This document shows, piece after piece, positions 24,205 to 34,389 of a stretch of DNA of 64,000 bases. A program made the position numbers and the translations under genes. Origin of the DNA: Gaiellasilicea sp963765705 (GTDB lineage: Bacteria; Actinomycetota; Thermoleophilia; Gaiellales; Gaiellaceae); contig CAVXXJ010000006.1 of NCBI GenBank assembly GCA_963765705.1, forward strand, positions 124,001 through 188,000. The letters are read 5' to 3'. The notes beneath the pieces are model-generated. The model made no database searches, was not told the origin of the DNA, and saw nothing but the letters and a program-made list of their open reading frames with translations. Numbering within the stretch: the first letter of the stretch is position 1; each line of letters starts with the position of its first letter.

Positions 24205-26820
24205 ATGCCGGGTTCCGCTCGAACTCGTGCGCTCGGAATGCTCGTCGCGGTACTTGGCGCGGCAGTTCTGGCGGACTCGGCTGCGGCAAGGTCAGACGTC
24301 TCCCCAACCCTGGAGATCAGCTCGATCATCCCTGCGGTCGCCGATCGCGGCGAGCTCGTCACGATCACGGGCCAGGGCCTCGCGGCCAGCGGTCTGGCAG
24401 TGACAGTCGGCGGCGAGCCGGTCACGCTCGAAGAGAGAAGGTCGACCCGCGCGACGTTCCGCGTCCCGCTCCTCACACCCGCGGGCGAGGTCGAGGTCAT
24501 CGCCCGCAAGCCCGGAGGCAGGCAAGCTCGGATCGCGCTGACCGTCCGTTTCGACGGCCGCTCGACGCCCATACTCGACACCACCGGCCGAGTCAGCAGC
24601 ACGATCGGACGCACCGGTGGCTCGCTGGCGAGCGGCGGCCTGACGCTCACGATCCCGCCGGGCGCCCTCTCGAGCGACGAGAGCATCACGCTCACACCGC
24701 TCACCGACCTTCTCGGCTCGCCGCTCGCCGGAACCGTCATCGGCGGTGCGAAGCTCGAGCCGGAGGGATTGCGCTTCCTCCGGCCGGCGCAGCTGACGTT
24801 CGAACTCCCCGCCGGCACCACAGCGGCACAGCTGGTCGGGTTCGGCTCCGAGGGCGACGGGTCGGAGCTTCATCTCCAGCCGCGAACGGTGTCGGGCGCA
24901 TCGGTCTCGCTCGAGCTCTGGCACTTCAGCACCGCCGGAGCGTCGTCCGGCGCCGGCTCTGCAGCTGCCGCGGTCGCCTCGCGTGTGCCCAGCTCGGCGG
25001 AGACGGCGGCGCTCCAGCGGATCGCGCTTGCCGAGTCGGCGTGCGCCGCCGAGCAGGCCGGCGGGACCGTCGGTGGCCCGGCCTGCGCGAACCAGCTGAA
25101 CGAGATCGGGTCCGCGCTCTCCGACTGGTACCGCGCCAGCGTCAGCCCGGGGCTGCGGCTGGCGCTCGGCGCCCCCTCGTTCGAGGTCGAAGCAGCGTTG
25201 GCGGAGTGGCTGTTCTGGCAGCAGGAAACCGAGGCTCGCCTGAGCAACCTGCTCGGCCCCTGCGGCCCGATGCAGCTGAACTGCAATGACGCGCACGCGC
25301 ACGCAACAGCCGCGGTCGTCGACATGGCCGAGCGCAGGCTCGGTAACTGCACCGGCACCTCCCTCGCGTCGCAGTTCCGCGACGTCGCCCGGGTGGCCGA
25401 CTTCGCCGACGCGGGCGCGATCGACCTCCCCGGAGCCGGGCTGCCTGCCGACATGCTGCACGCCTGCGCCCACCTCGAGATCGAGGTGACCGAGTTCCCC
25501 GCGATCGCCGCGCTCTTCCACGCGAACACGCTCCGTGGCCGCGTGACCGTACGGGTGCGCTCCGGCCCCGACCGGACGGACGTCCCGCTGATGCTGACCA
25601 TCGGCGGCAGCGCCGTCGCGACGGCGGCCGACGGCACCTTTCAGACGACGCTCACCCCTGGCGAGGCGGGTTTGCCGCTCAACGTCGAGCTCAGGGCCGA
25701 AGCGAACGATCCTGACCTCCAAACCGCGAACTTCACCGCGATCAGGAGCCTCACCAAGCCGACGCGCGCGCGCCTCAAGCTCATCGCCCAGAGCCCGACC
25801 GCGGTCGCCGCCGGCGGCACGGTCGCCTTCCTCGTCCAGGTCGCCGGGGACGGGATGAGCGGCGTTACGGTCACGCTCTCCGTCGCCGGACCCGGCTCCG
25901 TCAGCCCGAGCCCGGTGACGATGAACGCCGGCGGCGAGGCGACCTCCGTCTACACCGCGCCCGCGCTGACAGCGGTTCCGGACGCGAACGTCACCGCCGC
26001 GCTGCCCGACGGGACGTCCGCGATGATCCCGATCTCGATCGCGCCGCTCGTCACCGTCGGCGTCAGCCCCACGAGCGCGACCGTCGCGGCGGGCGGCACG
26101 CAGAACTTCACCGCGAGCGTCACGGGAAGCTTCCTCGGCGTCACCTGGACCGCGACGGGCGGCGCGATCGTCACGACGGGGAGCACGACCGCCCGCTACG
26201 AGGCCGGCTCTACACCGGGGACGTTCTCCGTCACGGCCACGAGCATCGCCGACACGACGAAGAGCGCGACGGCGACGATCACGATCACGAGCGCGACGTC
26301 GGCGCGCGTCAGGGTGCTGTACCGGACGGCCCAAGCCTCGGCGTCCGCGCAGCTCGACCAGGGCGGGATTCACGACAACAAGAACTTCGCCGAAGAGCCG
26401 CCGCTCGCTTTCGGTTCGGTCTCCCATCTCGCAGGAGTGCTGGGTGCGTCCGCCAGCCACTTCTCGCGTCTGCTCGGCACGAGCGCGACGCTCGACGCCG
26501 ACGGCAACATGAGTTTCAGCGTGAGCGAGGAGTTCACGTCCGCGTTCTCGTCGTTCAGTGTCGGCTTCCGCGTCGAGAACGCACCTCTCAAGTACGGGGT
26601 GGTGGCCAACACCACTCACACCGGCATCGCGAACTGTGCGACCGACATCATCTTGCAGAACGCCGAGACGGGGGCGCTGATCGTCAACAGCGGCACCTCA
26701 CCGGCGAATGTCTCACGCCAAGGCACCCTCAGCCCCGGCACCTACACGTTCGTCGTGGGTGGGGGATGCCGCACCTCCGGCAACGGCGGCGCGAGCTTCA
26801 GCTTCTTCGTCGAGCCGTAG
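24205..26820 (+). CDS. Large secreted protein with IPT/TIG and bacterial Ig-like domains
   Basis: 871 aa. After a signal peptide (LGMLVAVLGAAVLADSAAA) come an IPT/TIG-like domain (~30-110: IIPAVADRGELVTITGQGL) and a ZU5-like segment (~135-235: GGLTLTIPPGALSSDESITL). An alpha-helical middle with Cys residues follows (~255-420), then several Ig-like domains (LTIGGSAVATAADGTFQTTL; SPTSATVAAGGTQNFTASVT, a Big_2-type motif). The C-terminal ~150 residues are a beta-rich cap. It looks like an extracellular or surface adhesion-type protein. No anchor motif is seen. Likely under the divergent SARP regulator. Confidence 0.75.
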   Translation: MPGSARTRALGMLVAVLGAAVLADSAAARSDVSPTLEISSIIPAVADRGELVTITGQGLAASGLAVTVGGEPVTLEERRSTRATFRVPLLTPAGEVEVIARKPGGRQARIALTVRFDGRSTPILDTTGRVSSTIGRTGGSLASGGLTLTIPPGALSSDESITLTPLTDLLGSPLAGTVIGGAKLEPEGLRFLRPAQLTFELPAGTTAAQLVGFGSEGDGSELHLQPRTVSGASVSLELWHFSTAGASSGAGSAAAAVASRVPSSAETAALQRIALAESACAAEQAGGTVGGPACANQLNEIGSALSDWYRASVSPGLRLALGAPSFEVEAALAEWLFWQQETEARLSNLLGPCGPMQLNCNDAHAHATAAVVDMAERRLGNCTGTSLASQFRDVARVADFADAGAIDLPGAGLPADMLHACAHLEIEVTEFPAIAALFHANTLRGRVTVRVRSGPDRTDVPLMLTIGGSAVATAADGTFQTTLTPGEAGLPLNVELRAEANDPDLQTANFTAIRSLTKPTRARLKLIAQSPTAVAAGGTVAFLVQVAGDGMSGVTVTLSVAGPGSVSPSPVTMNAGGEATSVYTAPALTAVPDANVTAALPDGTSAMIPISIAPLVTVGVSPTSATVAAGGTQNFTASVTGSFLGVTWTATGGAIVTTGSTTARYEAGSTPGTFSVTATSIADTTKSATATITITSATSARVRVLYRTAQASASAQLDQGGIHDNKNFAEEPPLAFGSVSHLAGVLGASASHFSRLLGTSATLDADGNMSFSVSEEFTSAFSSFSVGFRVENAPLKYGVVANTTHTGIANCATDIILQNAETGALIVNSGTSPANVSRQGTLSPGTYTFVVGGGCRTSGNGGASFSFFVEP

Positions 26821-26842
26821 CCCGCCTTCGGCGAGCTCGGCG

Positions 26843-28852
<2,010 letters not shown>

Positions 28853-28870
28853 CCTGGGTACAGCCTAGCG

Positions 28871-29350
28871 ATGCCCGACCAGCCTCCCTATCACGCGTAC
28901 GCCGCCATCATGGGCACGTTTCTGGCCGGGCTCGGGGCGGTCAGCGGCCTCGCTGCGGCCCGGAACCGGCCCCAGTTCGAGATGGCGCCGATCGACCTGG
29001 CGCTGCTCGGGCTCGCGACCTTCAAGGCCTCGCGCACGATCGCCCGCGACAAGGTGACGAGCTTCGTCCGCGAGCCGTTCGTCGAGGGCGAAGCCTATGA
29101 CGGCGAGGGCGAGAAGCCCACGCATGACAGCGAGATGAGGCAGGCGATCGGCGAGCTGGTCACGTGCTCCCGCTGCATCGGCACGTGGATCGGAGCCGGC
29201 CTCGCCGCAACGCAGATCCTCGCCCCCCGCACCGGCAGGTTGCTCACCTCCGTCCTGGCGGCGGGCGCGGTCAACGACTTCCTGCTGGCCGGCTTCGGCG
29301 CGCTCGCGGCGAAGGCGAACGAGCTCGAGCAACACACCGGCGAGGGGTAG
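28871..29350 (+). CDS. DUF1360 family membrane-associated protein
   Basis: 159 aa from the ATG at 28871, divergent from uvrB. Segments IDLALLGLATFKASRTIARDK, EPFVEG and the CSRCIGTWIG motif with two helices after it are those of DUF1360. Members are small membrane proteins of unknown function, known in spore-formers and Actinobacteria. The 18-bp divergent gap with uvrB leaves room only for overlapping promoters. Confidence 0.85.
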   Translation: MPDQPPYHAYAAIMGTFLAGLGAVSGLAAARNRPQFEMAPIDLALLGLATFKASRTIARDKVTSFVREPFVEGEAYDGEGEKPTHDSEMRQAIGELVTCSRCIGTWIGAGLAATQILAPRTGRLLTSVLAAGAVNDFLLAGFGALAAKANELEQHTGEG

Positions 29351-29363
29351 TTCCCGGCCGATC

Positions 29364-29585
29364 ATGGACGTCCATGTAAGGTTCGCCTTACATGAGACGT
29401 ACGCCTGCCCTTATCGTCGCCTGCCCTACTGGGCCGGCACCTGGCTCGGCATCTATCCAACGTGGCAGGGGATCGTGGCGCAGATCGGCGCGATCACGTT
29501 CGTGGTCGGGAGCTACCTCGCCGCCGAGCACGTTCGCGCGCGCAAGCGCCGGCGCGTGCTCGCCTCGATCCCGACGACCCGCTAG
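29364..29585 (+). pseudogene. Probable remnant of an FTR1-type iron permease (C-terminal helix)
   Basis: A 73-codon frame. Its last ~50 residues (PYWAGTWLGIYPTWQG, then IGAITFVVGSYLAAEHV and a basic end) look like the final transmembrane segment of an FTR1 iron permease. The frame's beginning runs through an iron-box-like palindrome at 29373-29394 and is unlike coding sequence. This suggests a deletion that joined the control region of a permease gene to its 3' end. It could instead be a real small membrane protein. The FTR1 resemblance is from memory. Confidence 0.4.
29373..29394. promoter_or_regulatory. IdeR/DtxR-like palindrome (iron box)
   Basis: CATGTAAGG-TTCG-CCTTACATG has perfect 9-bp arms. 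The core AGGTTCGCCT differs from the DtxR/IdeR operator core AGGTTAGCCT by one base. It could also be a UUCG-loop hairpin between two convergent genes, but no T-run follows. Confidence 0.45.
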
Positions 29586-32500
29586 CCGCCGAGGTACCGC
29601 CGGCGCTCGACCTCTGAGAGCGTCCGGCTCGTGGTGCGCAGCCGACGCTCGGCCAGACGCAACAGGGCGGGTCCGGTCACGCAGATCTGGCACCGGTACT
29701 GCCGCACCTGGCCGTCGAGCCCGCCCGTGAGGATCCGCGTGCCCGTCGCGTCGAAGGATGCCGTCGAGAGAGGCTTCTCGTGGCCGTAGAGGAAGAACAA
29801 GCGGGCGCCGGAGGCCGCGTCCCAGAGCGCGGCAGTCTGTGGCCCTGCAGTGACGACCCAGCGCCCGTCCGGGCTGAACGACGCGTCGCGGACGACCCCG
29901 AAGTGACCGCGGAGGGTGACGATCAACTCGCCGGTGCGCACGTCCCAGATGCGCGCGTCGTTGTCTCGGCTCGCCGTGACGAGGCGCGTGCCCTCCCGGG
30001 AGAAGCGCGCCGACGTGACAGGCCCGGTGTGCCCGACGAGGCGCAGCTCACGGCCGTTCGGCCTGCGTAGGACGACGTCGTTCCGCTCGATCGAGGCTTC
30101 CGACCCGTCGGCGGAGCGCACGCGCTCGGATACCGAAGCCCGGCCGCGCTCGAGCACGTCTCCCTTCGTCGTCACGAGCACGCGCGCGCCGTCCTCGGTC
30201 ACGACCTCGATCCGCTGCGGGGTCGCGAACCGGGCGCGGAGCACGGGCTTCGGCAGGTCGCTCACGAGCCGGAGGAAGGGTGCGTTGACGATGAACCAGC
30301 GTCGCAGCGTCTCGTCGCGGCTGGCGGTGACCACGGCTTCGTTGCCGATGAAGCGAACGCCCGTGACCGTGTCGCCATGCCCAGCGAGCGTGGAGAGTAC
30401 GGCTCCGGTCGACGCCTTCCAGACGCGGGCGGTCCGATCGGCGCTGGCTGTCGCGACCATCTCGCCGTTCGGGCTGAAGCTGATGTCGGTGAGCGGATTC
30501 GTGTGGTCCGCGAGCACCGCCACGGGCTGAGCCCGGCCGATCGCCCAGATGCGGCCGGTGCCGTCCCGGCTGGCGGTTGCGACCCAGGTTGCGCGCGGGC
30601 TGAAAGCGACGGCAGTCACCCAGCTGTCATGGCCGCCGAGGAGGGCGAACCGCTTGCCCGTCGCAACGCGCCAGAGCGTCGCCGTCCCGTCCTTCCCACC
30701 GCTCGCGAGAATCCGCGCGCCGGGGCCGAACGCGAGCGCGGTGACGGAGCTTCGCTGCTCGAGCACGTAGCGGGCGTCGCCCGTGAGGGCGTTCACGATC
30801 ACGGTGTGACGGGTCCCGTCGGAGACGGCGACGAGCGTCCCCCTCGGCCCGATCGCGGCGACCTTGAACGTGTCGGGCAGCCGGATCTCGCCGGTGACGA
30901 TCCCCGTCTCGACGTCGCGAACGGGGACAACCGTTCCCGGCCGCAGCGGCAGACGGCGCTCGGCACCCGTCGAGGCGTCCAGCAGCGCGAGCCCGCGTCC
31001 GTCCGAGATCAGGACGCCCTGCTCGTACCGGCCCTGGACGATCCCGGCGAATGGCACGCGCTTCGGCTCGCTGAGGGTCGGATCCATGACGAACAGTCCG
31101 GAGTCGAGCTGCGCCACGACGTCCCCGGTGAACTCGAGCGACTCGACGGGGCCGGGCGCCTTCTCGATCGCGCGGACGCGGGATGCCTCGAGCGAACGCA
31201 CGAGCACCGTCTCGCTGCGGGGCGACGGGTCGATCCGCGCAGCTTCCGTCGCGAAGATGAGCGAGAGCTCCGGGTCCTTGTCGAGCTCGGTCAGCGCGAG
31301 CGCGGAGAGCTCGCGGGCGCGGCCGAGAGTTGTCTGCTCGCGCGCCTCCTGCCTTTGCGAGAGCGCCCAGCCGGCGAGGGCGAGGGTGCCCGCGAGTGCG
31401 ACCAGCGCGAGCACCGCGACGACGGCGAGCCGCCGGTGACGCCGCCGAGCGGCGGCGCGCTCCGCCTCGAGCTCCCGCCGGTCGCGCCACGCGAGGACGG
31501 CGGGTGCGAGCACGTCGTGGAAGATCTCGTAGCGCGGCGGCCCTCCGCTTCGGCCGGGCACGCGACGAAGGATCCGCGCCGTGTCGAGCGTGGCGAGCAC
31601 CGGCTCGAGCGCCGCCGGCTCGACCTTCGCGTACCGCGCCAGATCGTCGACGGCGTGCGCGATCTTCGTGCCCGACGGCGTCACGAGGTGGTTGAAGAGC
31701 CGCGCGGCGAGATCGCGCTGGTCGTCGCCCAGACCGGCGAGCGCGCGCTCGAGGTGCTCCTCGACGATCCGCTTTGCCCCACCGAGCCGCTCCAGCGTCT
31801 CTGCGCGCAGCGTCGTCGAGCCCTGCTCGCGCTCGACCTCCCAGAGCCGCTCGAGCACCAGCTGGAGATAGGGCGCCTCGACCCGCCGGGCACGCTCGCC
31901 CTCGTCCCCCAGCCCGCGGCCGGTGAGGCTCTGCTCGATGCGGCCCGCGGCGACCTGGTCGAGCACGGCCTCGACCAGCTCTTCCTCCGCCGTGACTTCC
32001 GGTCCACCGAGCTCCGCGTACGCGCGCAACGGCCCCTCGATCGCCGAGCGCGCCGCCACGCGTGTCAGGTGGTCGAGCCGCAGCAGGTTTCCGAACAGGC
32101 CCGGCACGCGCCGCTTGAATGCGTCGAGGTCGGCGAGCGCGTCGTCGCGGACACCGAGCAGCACGTGGACGGGCAGATCGGGCCGTGTCAGCAGCTCCTC
32201 CAGCTCGTCGGCGAGCGGTCCGCCGTCACGGCCGTGGTAGAGGACGTACTCCTCCATCTGGTCGAGCACGAGGTACAGCTCGCTTCCGGTCGCCAGCGTC
32301 CGCTCCGCGAGGCCGTCGGCAAGCGACACGTCGTTGCGCGCCTGGGCAGCTGCTGCAACTGCTGCCACCGGGTCGTCGCGCCACCGGTCCACGATCACGA
32401 CCTCGGCGCCGGGGTCGTTGCCTCCGTCCGCGGCGGGAACGAGCGCCCGCAGCCGCCGCGCGACGCCCGCGTGGAGCAGCGAGCTCTTCCCGACGCCGCT

Positions 32501-32647
32501 CGGGCCGTAGAGCACGGTCAGGCGCGAGGCCATCAGGTTCGCGGCGACGAGCTCCGACTCGCGCTCGCGGCCGAAGAAGAAGCGCCGATCGTGCTCGGAG
32601 TCGCCGAAGAACGCGAGCCCCTTGAACGGTGACGGAGGCAGGTTCAT
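29582..32647 (-). CDS. nSTAND NTPase with WD40 repeats
   Basis: 1021 aa. An N-terminal STAND-type NTPase module opens with PFKGLAFFGDSEHDRRFFFGRE-like sequence, Walker A GPSGVGKSS (about residues 49-57) and Walker B LYLVLDQMEEY. It extends to ~390. One membrane helix follows (AVVAVLALVALAGTLALAGW, ~410-430). WD40-type repeats fill most of ~600-990 (GGHDSWVTAVAFSPRATWVA, GHTGPVTSARFSREG and others). Such proteins sense a ligand through the propeller and signal by NTP-driven assembly. The ATG overlaps the SARP-SIR2 stop (ATGA), a tight operon. Confidence 0.9.
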   Translation of the reverse strand: MNLPPSPFKGLAFFGDSEHDRRFFFGRERESELVAANLMASRLTVLYGPSGVGKSSLLHAGVARRLRALVPAADGGNDPGAEVVIVDRWRDDPVAAVAAAAQARNDVSLADGLAERTLATGSELYLVLDQMEEYVLYHGRDGGPLADELEELLTRPDLPVHVLLGVRDDALADLDAFKRRVPGLFGNLLRLDHLTRVAARSAIEGPLRAYAELGGPEVTAEEELVEAVLDQVAAGRIEQSLTGRGLGDEGERARRVEAPYLQLVLERLWEVEREQGSTTLRAETLERLGGAKRIVEEHLERALAGLGDDQRDLAARLFNHLVTPSGTKIAHAVDDLARYAKVEPAALEPVLATLDTARILRRVPGRSGGPPRYEIFHDVLAPAVLAWRDRRELEAERAAARRRHRRLAVVAVLALVALAGTLALAGWALSQRQEAREQTTLGRARELSALALTELDKDPELSLIFATEAARIDPSPRSETVLVRSLEASRVRAIEKAPGPVESLEFTGDVVAQLDSGLFVMDPTLSEPKRVPFAGIVQGRYEQGVLISDGRGLALLDASTGAERRLPLRPGTVVPVRDVETGIVTGEIRLPDTFKVAAIGPRGTLVAVSDGTRHTVIVNALTGDARYVLEQRSSVTALAFGPGARILASGGKDGTATLWRVATGKRFALLGGHDSWVTAVAFSPRATWVATASRDGTGRIWAIGRAQPVAVLADHTNPLTDISFSPNGEMVATASADRTARVWKASTGAVLSTLAGHGDTVTGVRFIGNEAVVTASRDETLRRWFIVNAPFLRLVSDLPKPVLRARFATPQRIEVVTEDGARVLVTTKGDVLERGRASVSERVRSADGSEASIERNDVVLRRPNGRELRLVGHTGPVTSARFSREGTRLVTASRDNDARIWDVRTGELIVTLRGHFGVVRDASFSPDGRWVVTAGPQTAALWDAASGARLFFLYGHEKPLSTASFDATGTRILTGGLDGQVRQYRCQICVTGPALLRLAERRLRTTSRTLSEVERRRYLGG

Positions 32648-34275
32648 GCGGCGTCCTCCTCACCGAGAGCCGACGTCAGCCGTGAAAGCTCATCTGCATA
32701 GGCGTCGAGCGAGACGTCGTAGACCTCGGCTCCGCGCTCGCGCCACAGCTCGCCCGCGACGTGCTCGGCGGCCGGCTGCACCGCCCAGGAGCGGTACGCG
32801 AGGCGGTCGCCTCCCCACACGCGCCGGAGGAAGACGCGCAGGCTCCAGTCGTCGACGGCGTAGCCGAGGAAGAGCAGGTGGCTGCGGCGGAGGCGCGCGG
32901 CGAGCTGGACCGGCACCGTCCCGGCGGAGTCGCCGACGAGGTAGTCGATGTGGTCGTCCTCGCTGACGGCGAAGCTCTCGTGCTCGCGCGTGCCGCCGCG
33001 GTCTGCGTGGCCGTGGATCTTGAGCAGGACGCTGCGGTCGTCGAGCGCGAGGCCGGTGTAGGCGTTCGGCTCCTCGACGACGGTCGCGGTGCCGTCGGGT
33101 GAGACATGGAGGAACTTGCCACGGTTGCGGCCCGCAGCGATGTAGACGACGACGTCGAGCTCCTCGCCGGCGGCAGCGAACGCGAGCTCGACCCCGGCGT
33201 CGAAGCCGGTCGAGACGATCAGCTGCTGCGGGAGCCCCCGGCTCCGGAGCAAGGGCGGGAGCGCAGCGAGCCAGGCGTGCAGCGGCGACGGCTCGATGTC
33301 GCGGTCGAGCGCGAGGTGGAGCTCGTCGTGGAGTGGGCCGATTCCGTTCCGTGCGGCGATCGCCTGCGAGACGTACGCGAGGCCGCGGCCACGGGTGTCG
33401 AGCTCGAAGCGCTCCGCGAGGATCGCCGCCAGCTCGTCACCGGCGACCCCGCCTGCAGCCGGCCCCAGCACCGGGACGAGCCGGCCGGCCGAGAGCGCGC
33501 GCAAGACCTCGTCGTAGTGATCCTCGAGCGCCGGCGGCGCCATCCGCACGAGCGAGCGCTCCTGGCGCAGGATCGACCCGTACAGGGCCTGGAGCTCGGG
33601 TCCCGGCTCGATCCCGAGCTCGTCGACGAGGGTCCGGCGGGTGTCGTGGTAGACGGCGAGCGCGTCGGCCTGCCGACCCGAGCGATAGAGCGCGAGCATC
33701 AGCTGCGACCGCAGCCGCTCGCGCAGTGGATGCCGGCGCACGAGCGCCTCGACCTCGGCCACCAGCTCCGGGTCGACCTCGACCTCGAGGTCGGCGGCGA
33801 TCCGGTCCTCGAGCACCCCGAGCCGGAGGTCGTCGAGCCGGTGGATCTCGGCCTGGGCGAAGTCCTCGAGCTCGGAGTCGGCGAGCGCCGGGCCGCGCCA
33901 GAGCGCGAGTGCCTCGCGCAGGACCCTCGCGCGCTCCGGCGGCTCGAGCGTCCGCGCCTCACGGGCGAGCCGCTCGAAGCGGACGAGGTCGAGCTGGTTG
34001 CCGTCGAGCTCGAGCAGGTAGCCCGCCGGGCGCGTGTGCAGGAGACCGGGCCCGAGCAGCTTCCGCAGCTGGGAGACGGCGTTCTGGAGCGAGGTCGTCG
34101 CCGTCCGAGGCGGATGCTCGCCCCAGAGCTCGTTGACCAGCCGCTCCGAGGAGACGGGTTCGTTCGCGCGGAGCAGGAGCAGCGTCAGCAGCGCGCGCTG
34201 GTTCCTGCCCCCGAGCGGCACGGGCGTTTCCCCGTCGAGGACCTCGAGCGGGCCGAGGATGCGGAACTCCAGCAC
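32644..34275 (-). CDS. SARP (winged helix + BTAD) fused to SIR2-like domain
   Basis: 543 aa from a GTG with GGAGG upstream. Residues 1-95 form a trans_reg_C winged helix (RILGPLEVLDGETPVPLGG, QLRKLLGPG). 96-240 is a BTAD domain (VDELGIEPGPELQALYGSIL). 265-530 is a SIR2-like domain: LVPVLGPAAGG in place of GAGxS, VSTGFDAGVELAF where TTNYD is usual (Asn lost, Asp kept), LLKIHGHAD, and SHLLFLGYAVDDWSLRVFL. SIR2-like domains commonly degrade NAD in defence proteins. A DNA-binding activator carrying one, coupled to an nSTAND partner, is unusual. Confidence 0.85.
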   Translation of the reverse strand: MLEFRILGPLEVLDGETPVPLGGRNQRALLTLLLLRANEPVSSERLVNELWGEHPPRTATTSLQNAVSQLRKLLGPGLLHTRPAGYLLELDGNQLDLVRFERLAREARTLEPPERARVLREALALWRGPALADSELEDFAQAEIHRLDDLRLGVLEDRIAADLEVEVDPELVAEVEALVRRHPLRERLRSQLMLALYRSGRQADALAVYHDTRRTLVDELGIEPGPELQALYGSILRQERSLVRMAPPALEDHYDEVLRALSAGRLVPVLGPAAGGVAGDELAAILAERFELDTRGRGLAYVSQAIAARNGIGPLHDELHLALDRDIEPSPLHAWLAALPPLLRSRGLPQQLIVSTGFDAGVELAFAAAGEELDVVVYIAAGRNRGKFLHVSPDGTATVVEEPNAYTGLALDDRSVLLKIHGHADRGGTREHESFAVSEDDHIDYLVGDSAGTVPVQLAARLRRSHLLFLGYAVDDWSLRVFLRRVWGGDRLAYRSWAVQPAAEHVAGELWRERGAEVYDVSLDAYADELSRLTSALGEEDAA

Positions 34276-34327
34276 TGCCTCCGGGTTGTAACAGGGTTCA
34301 CAGGCCTTTGAAAGCCCGCTGACGGCA

Positions 34328-34346
34328 GCATTAGCGGCGCATTAGC
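34328..34346. promoter_or_regulatory. Direct repeat GCATTAGC, 11-bp period, candidate SARP operator
   Basis: GCATTAGC-GGC-GCATTAGC: two identical octamers starting exactly 11 bases apart. It lies in the 114-bp divergent gap between the SARP-SIR2 gene and the secreted-protein gene at 34390. The geometry is that expected of a SARP binding site. Confidence 0.5.
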
Positions 34347-34389
34347 AGGGCGTGAGGGAGCGATTTGGGCGCGCTCGCAGGGTGGCCGC

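Noticed and set aside
24292..26619. 775-aa open frame on the minus strand over the Ig-protein gene
   Set aside because: Highly charged, Arg/Asp-rich shadow of a real exported protein with signal peptide on the other strand.
29373..29394. Reading the palindrome as an intrinsic terminator
   Set aside because: It has a UUCG-like loop, but the closing pair is G-C rather than C-G and there is no T-run on either strand; the iron-box reading fits its core better.
30377..32632. 751-aa open frame antisense to the nSTAND gene
   Set aside because: No motif; the opposite strand carries Walker A/B and WD40 repeats.
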